64,000 bases of DNA. Origin: Zygnema cylindricum (taxonomy: Eukaryota > Streptophyta > Zygnematophyceae > Zygnematales > Zygnemataceae). This document shows, piece after piece, positions 23,601 to 33,521 of the stretch. The stretch covers positions 62,001-126,000 of the forward strand of contig JBBHKE010003067.1 in assembly GCA_037447655.1 (NCBI GenBank), in the 5' to 3' direction. The notes below the pieces were generated by a model. That model was given only the letters and a program-made list of their open reading frames with translations, was not told where the DNA came from and ran no database searches. The first letter of the stretch is position 1. Every line of letters starts with the position of its first letter. The position numbers and the translations under genes are program-made.

Positions 23601-26204
23601 TCAAATGAAAACCTAAGGTTTTGCAGATTCACTAAAATACTTCGATGAAAAAAACACGGTCCAATTGAAGAAACCTCCAACAATAATCAGTTGACATGTT
23701 GCCATTGACAATAGCTCACAGTACATTTTAACATTTCACATTCAAATGTAAGAATTTCACTTACCTCGTATAGTTGACTTGGATAGAGGAAATGAAGCTT
23801 CAAGAGATGGATTTAAAATGATATTTACATTTCCAGCCTGTGTGTGTGCTATTATCCGCAATCGCACGTCCACAAACAACTGCCTGTTTGCGCGTGCGGC
23901 CCATTCCAGAGTCCATGCCAGTATGTCCTTGCATCAGGCGCACGAAGAAATGCATTCAGATCATGTTGTTTGCCCAGTCTACCAGTGCGCTGCCCACCGC
24001 TATTGGTGTTAATACCACTAATTCTGTCGCAACATATTTTGACGAAAATCATGAAAGAGTGTCAATAACATCAATTAAATAAATGGACTACAATATGCCA
24101 CGTCTCCCTACACTACATTAGTATTATACGTTCTCATTTAAAGAAATTGTACATTTTCCTTTCTCAATTACACTAATGAAACTTGCTGTGATATTGATGG
24201 GTGGTGTAGTGTCTTATGCCACTTTCGCCGCCAAGTTGTAAGCATACCCGATGAACATCGTTTGCTAGAAAGTAGAGGCCTTAAAGAGGCGCCACGGAAT
24301 CTTCCTCCGCTTCAGCAATAACCCGCCCAAAAGAACCTTCAGTTGTTATCTTTTCGATGGCAAATAGGAAATGCGGCAAGGCAATGTTTACAGCCCTAAG
24401 TTCTCCCCACGCACTGCTTAATAAAAATATTTTCCCCTGCACAAAAAATGTGCCTAAATAGTGTGTTCGATGCTCTTAAGCCCCTATTACCCATGCAAAT
24501 GCATCAAATCAGATTCCAGAATTTACAACAGAGAACCATAACATGGGCCAACTAACCTCTTTATGTTGACCCTCAAAAAACTTGCACACTGTCTATGCTT
24601 TATCGTCCCCATAAAGCCAAAAGACATTAAAATAATGAAGTGAGCTTCACCCACGTTACAATGAAAATGCAGGAGAACCAAATATAAACGAGCCAAAAAA
24701 ATGGGACTTATATAAAAAACAAACACTTGAGTTTCCAATCTTAAATAAAGGCGTTCATTCTCACCCTTCCACATTCGTAGGACCATTCATGAAGAATGCA
24801 AAAGAATAATACAAATTAAAAAAAAAGGCTAGCTATACCCATCAATTTTTAACCAAGGCAGTAACACATGATCGTGCAGAATGCAAAATTTAACGTAAAG
24901 GATCAAACAAAACATTGTTATTCATTCATCGACAGTGAACAAAAATGTTTTTCCTAATCAAGAAGACTTGATTACTTCAATTCCGGCTCCTCGTATTAAT
25001 GTGGGTACTAAATGAGCAAATAAGACCAGTTCCATTCTAATCCAATTTTATTGAGAAGTAAAGAGTTGGAGAAGGACATTTCCAAATCCAACCTGTTTTC
25101 ACTAGTACCAGAAAATTGAAATAAAATTTCTACAATTGAAAAAAAATATATGAAAACTTACCGCACACAACTGTTTTGTTTTCTTGACAGCTATCTCTAA
25201 TGCTTCATATATCTTCGCTTGAAAAATCGAACCCAACCATTCTAACAAAAGCGAATGCCAAAGTAAACCAAGTTTGAAATAACAACGCATACAACATGAC
25301 AGACACCTAGAAAGATCAGATCATTGAGCTCAATAAAAAGAGACCGTTTCAAGTTTAATTCCGAAAAAACGTACGATTCATGAAAACAGAAAAAACCCAT
25401 ACAAGTCAAAGTCAAAATCAAGGTTCAAATGAACGACAAGCTCATCGTAGTATCCTGTTCAACAACAAATACTCACATCCGACATGAGTGGTGATTAAAA
25501 ACTAGTCTTGCCCTCAAAAGAAAAAGTCTAACATTCGAAGAGTACCGAACATCCACACAATTTCACTTAACCAAAAATTTACCACATAATACACATCAAT
25601 GCTTTCACAAAAAATAACGTCCACCACTCGCCACCATCTTAAAAGGCATAATTTTTATATATATATATACATTGCAAAGGTCCAGACCAGTCATGCCAGC
25701 TTCGAGGTTTGCCTCAACAGTTTCCACGGACCCTAATCAACCGCTAATGTGCCTAAAATTTGAGTCATAGAAGAAAAAGAAAACTGCATTTCAGATTGAT
25801 AAAAACTTACCAATACTGGCTCAGCTGAAGTTTTGATATTACCATCGAGCAAAAAGAATAAAGCAAGACTCAACCGCATACAATGGGCTTTCACCGCAAG
25901 TAATAATAGAATTAAAAAAACAAGTGATATCGACTATTTGCAAACTTACTGAAGATTGTAATACACCTGCAACAAAAGACAAGTCTTTAGTTAATTATTG
26001 AACCACAAGGTAACAGATAAACGTCTAACATTCGAAGAGTACCCAACATCCACACAATTCCATTTGACATAATAATTACCACATAATACATATCAATACT
26101 ATCGCAAAAAATAACGTTAACTACTTATCACAATCTAAAAATGCATAAAAAAAAAAAAAACAAAAAAATATTTATATTTATATATATATATGTATATATA
26201 TATA
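23601..26204. other. Unresolved segment between the satellite arrays
   Basis: No gene is recognised. A locally GC-richer stretch (23840-24010) is open in more than one frame. On the minus strand several short open segments end at good donor sites: 25162 (after AKIYEALEIAVKKTKQLC), 25812, 25947 and 23764. They might be exons of an unrecognised or decayed minus-strand gene, but no family could be assigned. It also contains a direct repeat (25526 and 26023 copies). Confidence 0.3.
25526..26195. repeat. Pair of direct repeats of about 150-170 bp
   Basis: The copy at 25526-25672 and the copy at 26023-26195 share GTCTAACATTCGAAGAGTAC, then ATCCACACAATT, TTACCACATAATACA and AAAAAATAACGT. Each ends in a short TATATA tract. 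Satellite array 2 begins right after the second copy. Confidence 0.8.
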
Positions 26205-27115
26205 TATTTTTTTAACCTTAAGAAACCTTAACCTTAAGAAACCTTACTTAACTTTAAGTTACCCTATTTAACTTTAAGAAACCTTAATTAACCTTAAGAA
26301 AACCACCCTACTTAACGTTAAGAATCCTTTCTTCACCTTAAAAACCTTACGTGACCTTAAAAACCCCTTCTTAACTTTAAGAAACACTCCTTAACCTTAA
26401 GAAACCCTTCTAAACCTTAAGAAACCCTTCCAAACCATAAAAAACCATACTTAACCTCAAGAAACCCTACTTAACCTTAAAAAACCCTACTTAACCTTAA
26501 AAAAGCCTATTTAACCTTAAGAAACCCTACTTAAGCTTAAAAAACCCTGCTTAACCTTTAGAAACCCTACTTAACCTTAAGTTACCATACTTAACTTTAA
26601 GAAACTCTATTTAATCATAAGAACCCTATTTTATATTAAGAAACCTTAGTTTATGTTAAAAAACCCTTTTTAACCTTAAAAAACTCTGCCTAACCTTAAG
26701 AAACCCTTCTTAACTCTAATAAACCCACCCTACTTAACTTTAAGAAAACCCTATTTAACCTTAAGAAACATTGCTTAACTTTAAGTTACCATACTTAACT
26801 TTAAGAAACCCTACTCAACCTTAAGAAACACTACTTAACTTTAAAAAACACAACTTAACGTTATTTAACTTTTACTTAACCTTAATAAACCTTTTTAACC
26901 TTAAAAACCCTCCATAACCTTAAAAAACTCTACTTCACATTGAGAAACTACTTAACTTTAAGACACAATACTTAACGTTGAGACACCCTACTTAACGTTA
27001 AGATTTTGTACCTAACATTAAATAAATCATACTTAAGAAATTCCGCTCAACCTTAAGATTCACTACTTACCTTAAGAAACCCTACTAAACCTTACTAAAC
27101 CTTCTTAACCTTAAA
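26205..27115. repeat. 20-bp satellite array 2
   Basis: Same unit, same orientation and similar length as array 1, including the same terminal variant block (ATCATACTTAAGAAATTCCG near 27025). The two arrays therefore look like a segmental duplication or exchange rather than independent expansions. Confidence 0.9.
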
Positions 27116-27370
27116 TGAAAGAATAGAGAACTAGTTATTATACACTTCGAACGTGATCCTGCAGGAAATAAATGAATGGGACATTTATTTTGACGGTTAA
27201 CATTTGATGTCAGATTTTATCCAAAGGCATATATCAGCGTCGAGATCTCAGAATGGTCACTTTGGCATTTTCGGACGTTGCATGACCTGGCGCCAAGTGG
27301 AGAGATAACATCTGGTCGCGAGAATTTTGAGGAATATACGGACGAGTGTAACGTCCACTCAGTGGCTTTG

Positions 27371-28209
27371 TGTTGTTTTGGAAAGCTTTAGTCCTCTCTA
27401 TGCCTCGAGTGTGAGGGAGAGAGAGTTTCACGAATTAGCATATGTTTGGTTGTAAGTTCGTTTCATTACATACCAAAATTGATGTTCCACTAGATCGGTA
27501 GGGAGTACACCTTTGTATACACTCTCGAGACACAAGTCACTACAAGAAAGAGGACACTCCAGAATATCCGATTGTTTGTGCATATATACACTTGAGGACA
27601 AAATGGCACATGGAGATTTGTTTACGGTGCCGAATGTGATATGTACGCGGCTGAGGGAGACCGCCGACAAATGCTGGTCCGTGTGAGCCACATACACGAC
27701 AAATGACGTGGCATATAGAATCCTACTCCTTTGTAAATATCTAGTTAAGTAGATTTTTGTCTTTGTGTGGTTAGTTGATTAGTAAAGGAATCTTTTTGTA
27801 TGACGTACCTTGTTCGGTTCGAGCCGCAGGTATTTATTGTACGGCTGGTATGCCTCCGTACGTTCAGCAGCATAGGCTTCGGTGTATATTAGTAGGACTT
27901 AGATAACTTTGAAGGTATGAACATTTTGTAGTCAAAACTGTACAGCCTGTTTTTGGCATTTTCATCTGTGGATATCTCACAGATCTGTTAGCAGAATTAC
28001 TTGTAATTTTGTGTGTATGTTCATCTTGATATTATCTACATTGTGGTAGATTTTCAGAGCTATTGTGTCCCTGGTTTGGTTTTTATCAACTGTTGAAGTT
28101 GCTGTTTTTCAGACTGGTTTTTGTGAAAGTTTCTTGCTTGGTTTGGTTCCGAGATGACTACACCGGCATCCTCATCGTCTTCGGTTCCGGCTGTTGTCTC
28201 AGAACAACA
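27371..28209 (+). repeat. Copia-A 5' LTR
   Basis: 839 bp, TGTTG...CAACA. It contains the Gag initiation codon at 28154, so the last 56 bases of the LTR are coding. Confidence 0.95.
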
Positions 28210-29578
28210 GGTTACGGGCCCGCCTTCACGAATTCCGGTTTTTGATGGGAGAGAATATCTGTATTGGGCAGATCTTGTAAGGTCGTATTTTGTACAAGTA
28301 AAGCTTTTTGATGTTGTTAATGGATCTATGGTAGAAACTGATGTAACCTATGATCAAAAGAATGAGCAGGCTCTTCATTTGATAAAATTAATGATATCTA
28401 AGGAGCTGCATATGACATATATTCAGGCTTCTAAAGCATCAGAGATTTGGGATGCTTTGAAAAAGACATATTCTAGGGCTAATGCACAACATGAGATTAT
28501 AACTGCTGGGCAGATCTGGGAATATAAGTATACAGGCGGAAGCATGGCAGAATATTGCAATAAATTCAGACTTCTAGTTGCTGAAAATGCATGTTCAGGT
28601 GGTTCATTTCCTGAGTATCACCAAGCAATGATTTTAGTGAGGGGGCTTCCTAGTGAGTATAAAGGTGCATATGATGAACTGAAAAAATTGGATAAGACAC
28701 AGTGGAATCTAGCTACAGCTATAGAGTATGTGCTAGAAGAAGAAGCGAATCAATTGGCATTTAATTCTGGAAAGCCAGCTGTAGCTTACAATGCTCAGTT
28801 TCAGAGAGATAATAGATTTCAAGGAAATCAGTCATTTCAGCAATATGAACGGTGTGTCTATTGCTATAATAATGGTCATTTGTACAAGTTTTGTCCTTTG
28901 TATATAAAAGCGTGTGAAACAGGTTCTTATCGCAAAGGATGGAAGGTGAGAGGAGCTTCATTTACACCGAAACCTCCGAGCAAAACCGCAGCTTTTTCAG
29001 CGGTGGAAGAGGAGCCGGTAAAGGAGATGGAGAAGGAGAAATCAGAGGTTGTTAGTTTTCCTAAAACTGATGACACCGAGTTCTTTGCTATGGCAAAGAT
29101 GATGGAGGGAGAGAGAGATCTCGGGTGGATTATGGACTCCGGAAGTTCTTCCCATATGTGTTGGAACAAATCGTATTTCAAGGATATGACACCTATCCCT
29201 ACTCGTCAAATCTTTTATGCTTGTGGTGCCACGGTGGAAGCTAATGCTAAGGGTAGCATAGATCTGAATTGTGAGATAGATGGCAAAGCTGTAAAAAGAA
29301 CTTTGCATGATGTGTTATATGTGCCTAAATTTAAGAAAAAATTGTTTTCTACCTCAGTTGCAGAAAGTAAAGGTTTTGATGTTCTTCAGAGCAAAGGCAA
29401 AAAGATAGTAAGCAAAGATGGGAGAGTAGCCTTAGTGGGAACAGAGGCCCAAACATGTTGTATCGGATGGACCTGGTTAATAAAGTTGATTTTGTGTACT
29501 CCAGTGTCCTTTCCGAAAATGTTTTGTGGCATAAAAGGCTTGGGCATGTTCATAATGAGAGGCTTGAAAAGATGGTGA
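28154..29578 (+). CDS. Copia-A Gag-protease reading frame
   Basis: 474 codons. The ATG at 28154 lies inside the 5' LTR, and the frame crosses the LTR end and the primer-binding site without interruption. Gag has the usual copia UBN2-type region (residues about 30-210, with ASEIWDALKKTYSRAN). A CX2CX4HX4C zinc knuckle follows (CVYCYNNGHLYKFC, near 28852-28895). The aspartic protease motif WIMDSGSSSHMC is near 29128. Gag forms the virus-like particle and the protease would mature the polyprotein. The frame ends 30 codons into the integrase region because of a one-base offset near 29449-29457; pol continues in the other frame from 29455. This is either a one-base loss in an A-run or a frameshift site. 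I favour the former, since copia elements usually have one frame. Confidence 0.92.
   Translation: MTTPASSSSSVPAVVSEQQVTGPPSRIPVFDGREYLYWADLVRSYFVQVKLFDVVNGSMVETDVTYDQKNEQALHLIKLMISKELHMTYIQASKASEIWDALKKTYSRANAQHEIITAGQIWEYKYTGGSMAEYCNKFRLLVAENACSGGSFPEYHQAMILVRGLPSEYKGAYDELKKLDKTQWNLATAIEYVLEEEANQLAFNSGKPAVAYNAQFQRDNRFQGNQSFQQYERCVYCYNNGHLYKFCPLYIKACETGSYRKGWKVRGASFTPKPPSKTAAFSAVEEEPVKEMEKEKSEVVSFPKTDDTEFFAMAKMMEGERDLGWIMDSGSSSHMCWNKSYFKDMTPIPTRQIFYACGATVEANAKGSIDLNCEIDGKAVKRTLHDVLYVPKFKKKLFSTSVAESKGFDVLQSKGKKIVSKDGRVALVGTEAQTCCIGWTWLIKLILCTPVSFPKMFCGIKGLGMFIMRGLKRW
28210..28224 (+). promoter_or_regulatory. Copia-A probable primer-binding site
   Basis: GGTTACGGGCCCGCC starts exactly at the LTR end. 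It resembles the GGTTATGGGCCCA seen at the other copia junctions here, which matches the anticodon-arm region of initiator tRNA-Met rather than its 3' end. It is read as Val-Thr-Gly-Pro within Gag. Confidence 0.7.
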
Positions 29579-32277
29579 AGACTAATATGATAGAAGGTGT
29601 CAAGCTTGGTGAAAAGGAATCCCATGTTTGTGATGGTTGTGCTCTAGGAAAGCTTCATAAGCTTCCCCTACCACAGACTTCAGATTATCGAGCAAAGGAC
29701 CTTCTCGGCCTTATCCACTCGGATGTATGGGGACCGGCCAAAGTTCCTTCCCTTGGTGGAAGTAAATACCTTGTTACATTCACTGATGACCACTCACGTT
29801 TCAGCCGAGTGTACTTTATGAAGGAGAAGAGCGAGGTCTTCACACATTTCAAGCATTTCCGGATCTGGGCGGAGAAACTTCACGGAAAATCGATCCTTGC
29901 TTTGCGATCTGACAACGGTGGAGAGTATGTATCAAATGCCTTTGCTGAATACTTGAAAGAAAATGGAATTTCTCATGAGTTTACTGTTCCTTACACTCTG
30001 GAACAGAATGGTGTGGCTGAAAGACTCAATAAGACCTTGACTGAATGTGCTATGTCTATGATGATGGATAAAGATGTAGATCCGAAATTTTGGGGGGAAG
30101 CTTTTCAGTGTGCTTCTTACATTAAAAATAGAATAGAAACTAGATTTGTGAAGGATAAAACACCTTATGAAATGTGGACAGGAAGAAAGCCGAATGTTAG
30201 TCACTTTAGAGTATTTGGAAGTAAGTGTTTTATGTTGGATAACCTTCCAAATTGGAAATTAAGTCCAAAATCTGTACTTGGGATATTTTTGGGCTATGAT
30301 GATGAGTCCGTAGGATATAGAGTGTATAATCCTCAGAAAAATACAATTCAGATTGCTAGGAATATTCAAATCAAAGAAGAAAGTCAATTTGTTGATGTTT
30401 TTAGCATGAATGAGGCGGAAAAGGCAGAAAAATTGCAGGAATATGTCATCCTTGAGCAGATTCCTTTCAAGCAAACAACGGTTTCTTCATCTACATCTGA
30501 ACTACCACATGTTTTGGGGCTGCCTGATCCACCTACTATTGCAACTACTACCGGACCACCTCCTCCTCCTCCTCCTCCTCCTCCTCCAAGACTGCGTCGG
30601 GGACCAACAATTCTCGCTTCAGATTTTCCGGGGGGAAGAAGACAAAGCAGCCGGCTAAGAGGTGACCGAGTGGATCATGCTTATTGTGCAATCACAAGGG
30701 AGCCTCTTACCATTCAAGAAGCTTTCTCTGTTCCGGAAAAAGATCTGTGGATTGCTGCGGCAAATGACGAGATAAAGTCAATTATGGAGGCTCAAACTTG
30801 GGAGCTTGTGGAACTTCCACCGGATCGAAAAGCGATTGGTTGTAAGTGGGTATTCAAGTTAAAGCTGAATCCCGATAATACCATTGAGAGATATAAGGCC
30901 AGGCTTGTTGCTAAGGGGTATAGCCAGAAAGAGGGCATTGATTATGAAGAGACGTTCTCACCTGTAGTTCGTTTTCCTACTGTTAGGATTCTCTTATCTT
31001 TAGCAGCAATAGAGGATATGGAATTGCATCAAATGGATGTGAAGACAGCTTTCTTGCATGGGGATTTGGAGGAAGTTATATATATGAAGCAACCAGAGGG
31101 ATATGTAGAAAAAGGGAAAGAAAATCTGGTTTGTAAATTGTTGAAGTCCCTTTATGGTCTGAAGCAGGCTCCACGACAGTGGAACCTAAAACTAGATGAA
31201 TTTTTGACAAATCTTGGCTTTACTAGAATCAGTTCAGATCATTCGGTTTATGTAATGGAAGGGGAAGATGGAGTGATATATATTGCTGTTTATGTTGATG
31301 ATTTGTTGTTGCTAAGCAAATCTATTAATGAAATTAAAAAAATAAAAACAGCTCTAAATTCCCGGTTTGAAATGAAAGATTTAGGGGAGGCTAAGTATAT
31401 TTTGGGAATTCAGGTAGAAAGGGATAGAAAACAAAGACTAATTTATTTGACACAGAAAGAAGCCATTGGAAACATGCTTGAAAGGTTTGGCATGTCAGAG
31501 GCAAAGGGAAGTGCTACTCCCATGGAGTTCAGACAGAAAATAGAAGGGAAAGAATCACATGGTGGGGTTGTGATTGATGACTCTTTGGAGTCAGGGGAGG
31601 CAGATTTTATGTCCTCCATTCCTTACAGGCAGATAGTCGGAAGCCTCATCTACTTCATGAACTGTACCCGTCCGGATATTGCAGCAGCTGTTGGAGCCTT
31701 AAGCCGAAGTTTGCAAAATCCAAAGAAGTCAGACTGGGAGGCGGCAAAGAGAGTTCTTCGATACCTTGCAGGAACTCGAAACCTCCGACTCTCTCTCGGT
31801 GGAGAGGAAGTAAAAATTCAGACATGGAGCGATGCGAGCTATGGAGATATGCCAAGCCGACGCTCTACTAGTGGATACATTCTGAAGATTGGAAGTGGGA
31901 CATGCTGTTGGAGCAGCAAACTTCAGAAGGTGACAGCTCAGTCTACTATGGAGGCTGAGTACATGGCGGGTAGCGCAGCCGTCAAAGAGTTACTTTGGGT
32001 AAAGTCTCTCCTTCAAGAGCTTTTGTTTATGCAATCTGGACCTCAAGTAGTGTGGTGTGACAATCAGGCTGCCATTGCTATTGCATCTAACCCTAGCCAT
32101 CACTTTAAGAGCAAACACATTGATATCAAGCTACACTTTGTGAGAGAGAAGGTTATGGGAAGAGTTTTGAAACTCAGTTATTTACCAGATGAGGAGATGG
32201 TTGCTGACATGATGACTAAACCCTTGCATGCACCTAAATTAAAGTTTTGCAGAGAGGCATGTGGCTTAAGTGGCTAG
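29455..32277 (+). CDS. Copia-A integrase-RT-RNase H reading frame
   Basis: 940 codons in copia order. GAG-pre-integrase is at residues about 20-60 (WHKRLGHV; CDGCALGK). The integrase core has its D-D-E residues in HSDVWGP, RSDNGGEY and NGVAERLN. A Pro-rich linker encoded by a CCT run lies at 30560-30587. Reverse transcriptase begins [20 protein letters not shown] and has active site YVDD (near 31292). RNase H includes SDASYGD and STMEAEYMA. The stop is at 32277, 23 bp before the 3' LTR. No internal stops are present, so apart from the frame offset with gag the element looks coding-competent. The first ATG of this frame (29455) is probably not a real start, since protein would come through the upstream frame. 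Confidence 0.94.
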   Translation: MLYRMDLVNKVDFVYSSVLSENVLWHKRLGHVHNERLEKMVKTNMIEGVKLGEKESHVCDGCALGKLHKLPLPQTSDYRAKDLLGLIHSDVWGPAKVPSLGGSKYLVTFTDDHSRFSRVYFMKEKSEVFTHFKHFRIWAEKLHGKSILALRSDNGGEYVSNAFAEYLKENGISHEFTVPYTLEQNGVAERLNKTLTECAMSMMMDKDVDPKFWGEAFQCASYIKNRIETRFVKDKTPYEMWTGRKPNVSHFRVFGSKCFMLDNLPNWKLSPKSVLGIFLGYDDESVGYRVYNPQKNTIQIARNIQIKEESQFVDVFSMNEAEKAEKLQEYVILEQIPFKQTTVSSSTSELPHVLGLPDPPTIATTTGPPPPPPPPPPPRLRRGPTILASDFPGGRRQSSRLRGDRVDHAYCAITREPLTIQEAFSVPEKDLWIAAANDEIKSIMEAQTWELVELPPDRKAIGCKWVFKLKLNPDNTIERYKARLVAKGYSQKEGIDYEETFSPVVRFPTVRILLSLAAIEDMELHQMDVKTAFLHGDLEEVIYMKQPEGYVEKGKENLVCKLLKSLYGLKQAPRQWNLKLDEFLTNLGFTRISSDHSVYVMEGEDGVIYIAVYVDDLLLLSKSINEIKKIKTALNSRFEMKDLGEAKYILGIQVERDRKQRLIYLTQKEAIGNMLERFGMSEAKGSATPMEFRQKIEGKESHGGVVIDDSLESGEADFMSSIPYRQIVGSLIYFMNCTRPDIAAAVGALSRSLQNPKKSDWEAAKRVLRYLAGTRNLRLSLGGEEVKIQTWSDASYGDMPSRRSTSGYILKIGSGTCCWSSKLQKVTAQSTMEAEYMAGSAAVKELLWVKSLLQELLFMQSGPQVVWCDNQAAIAIASNPSHHFKSKHIDIKLHFVREKVMGRVLKLSYLPDEEMVADMMTKPLHAPKLKFCREACGLSG

Positions 32278-32287
32278 AAGAGTCGAA

Positions 32288-32300
32288 AGCTTTAGGGGAG
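32288..32300 (+). promoter_or_regulatory. Copia-A polypurine tract
   Basis: The purine-rich AGCTTTAGGGGAG directly abuts the 3' LTR start and is the expected plus-strand primer site. A nearly identical tract abuts the LTR at 58303-58991 in the other orientation. Confidence 0.8.
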
Positions 32301-33139
32301 TGTTGTTTTGGAAAGCTTTAGTCCTCTCTATGCCTCGAGTGTGAGGGAGAGAGAGTTTCACGAATTAGCATATGTTTGGTTGTAAGTTCGTTTCATTACA
32401 TACCAAAATTGATGTTCCACTAGATCGGTAGGGAGTACACCTTTGTATACACTCTCGAGACACAAGTCACTACAAGAAAGAGGACACTCCAGAATATCCG
32501 ATTGTTTGTGCATATATACACTTGAGGACAAAATGGCACATGGAGATTTGTTTACGGTGCCGAATGTGATATGTACGCGGCTGAGGGAGACCGCCGACAA
32601 ATGCTGGTCCGTGTGAGCCACATACACGACAAATGACGTGGCATATAGAATCCTACTCCTTTGTAAATATCTAGTTAAGTAGATTTTTGTCTTTGTGTGG
32701 TTAGTTGATTAGTAAAGGAATCTTTTTGTATGACGTACCTTGTTCGGTTCGAGCCGCAGGTATTTACTGTACGGCTGGTATGCCTCCGTACGTTCAGCAG
32801 CATAGGCTTCGGTGTATATTAGTAGGACTTAGATAACTTTGAAGGTATGAACATTTTGTAGTCAAAACTGTACAGCCTGTTTTTGGCATTTTCATCTGTG
32901 GATATCTCACAGATCTGTTAGCAGAATTACTTGTAATTTTGTGTGTATGTTCATCTTGATATTATCTACATTGTGGTAGATTTTCAGAGCTATTGTGTCT
33001 CTGGTTTGGTTTTTATCAACTGTTGAAGTTGCTGTTTTTCAGACTGGTTTTTGTGAAAGTTTCTTGCTTGGTTTGGTTCCGAGATGACTACACCGGCATC
33101 CTCATCGTCTTCGGTTCCGGCTGTTGTCTCAGAACAACA
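32301..33139 (+). repeat. Copia-A 3' LTR
   Basis: 839 bp. It carries the same ATG (33084) as the 5' LTR. From here the frame runs past the LTR into flanking DNA and stops at 33207-33209 after about 41 codons. Confidence 0.95.
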
Positions 33140-33521
33140 CTTTGTTGTACACAGGCCATACAGAAAAGACATCGGCCGTAGTTCCTTTCTGTACTATACA
33201 GGTATTTGATAATTTCGTATTTCAATAGATAGGGATTGTGAGAGGGATTAGGACTTAGCATTTTTTCAATAGATAGCCACCTCTCTCTTTGAGAGTTTGT
33301 ATAAACTGGCATTTTTTGACACCTCATAACTTATCGGCTAGTTCGCAGTTTTCAATGATTTTTTTTGCTACAGACTCAAAAGAGTCCAAAATACAGATGA
33401 GTGCAGTCAAACTGTCAAATTGTTTGCTTGGGTAGCAGTGGTTGTGGCTGAAAGTCGGATAGCTTAAAACTACTTAGAGGCTTCCGAAATTCTATAGTAC
33501 AATGGAGGACACAGAATTGCA

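Larger units (their letters stand above)
27371..33139 (+). mobile_element. Copia-A: nearly intact Ty1/copia retrotransposon
   Basis: It has identical-length 839-bp LTRs (27371-28209, 32301-33139), both starting TGTTG and ending CAACA. It is flanked by the perfect 5-bp duplication CTTTG (27366-27370, 33140-33144). The internal part codes in copia order: gag, protease, integrase, RT, RNase H. A polypurine tract precedes the 3' LTR. Only two LTR differences are visible by eye (TATTTATTGTA/TATTTACTGTA and GTGTCCCTGG/GTGTCTCTGG), so the insertion is recent. It is inserted in another copia family's LTR. Confidence 0.97.
27190..33521 (+). mobile_element. C-type copia LTR split by the copia-A insertion
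   Basis: The halves 27190-27370 and 33140-33521 join, after removal of copia-A and one 5-bp duplication, into sequence that follows the minus-strand LTR at 59171-60217. Shared words include GAATGGTCACTTTGGCATTT, the palindromic CATCGGC..GTAG region and the end ATGGAGGACACAGAATTGCA. The right end at 33521 is followed not by a primer-binding site but by interrupted minus-strand copia pol. It is therefore a 3' or solo LTR. The left end fades out before 27190 and seems truncated. Confidence 0.75.

Noticed and set aside
22706-27115. Possible CRISPR-like repeat arrays
   Set aside because: Continuous 20-bp tandem satellite without spacers, in a eukaryotic context.
27428-27697. 89-codon minus-strand frame repeated at 32358-32627
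   Set aside because: Lies wholly in the two copia-A LTRs; repetition reflects the LTRs, not a gene family.
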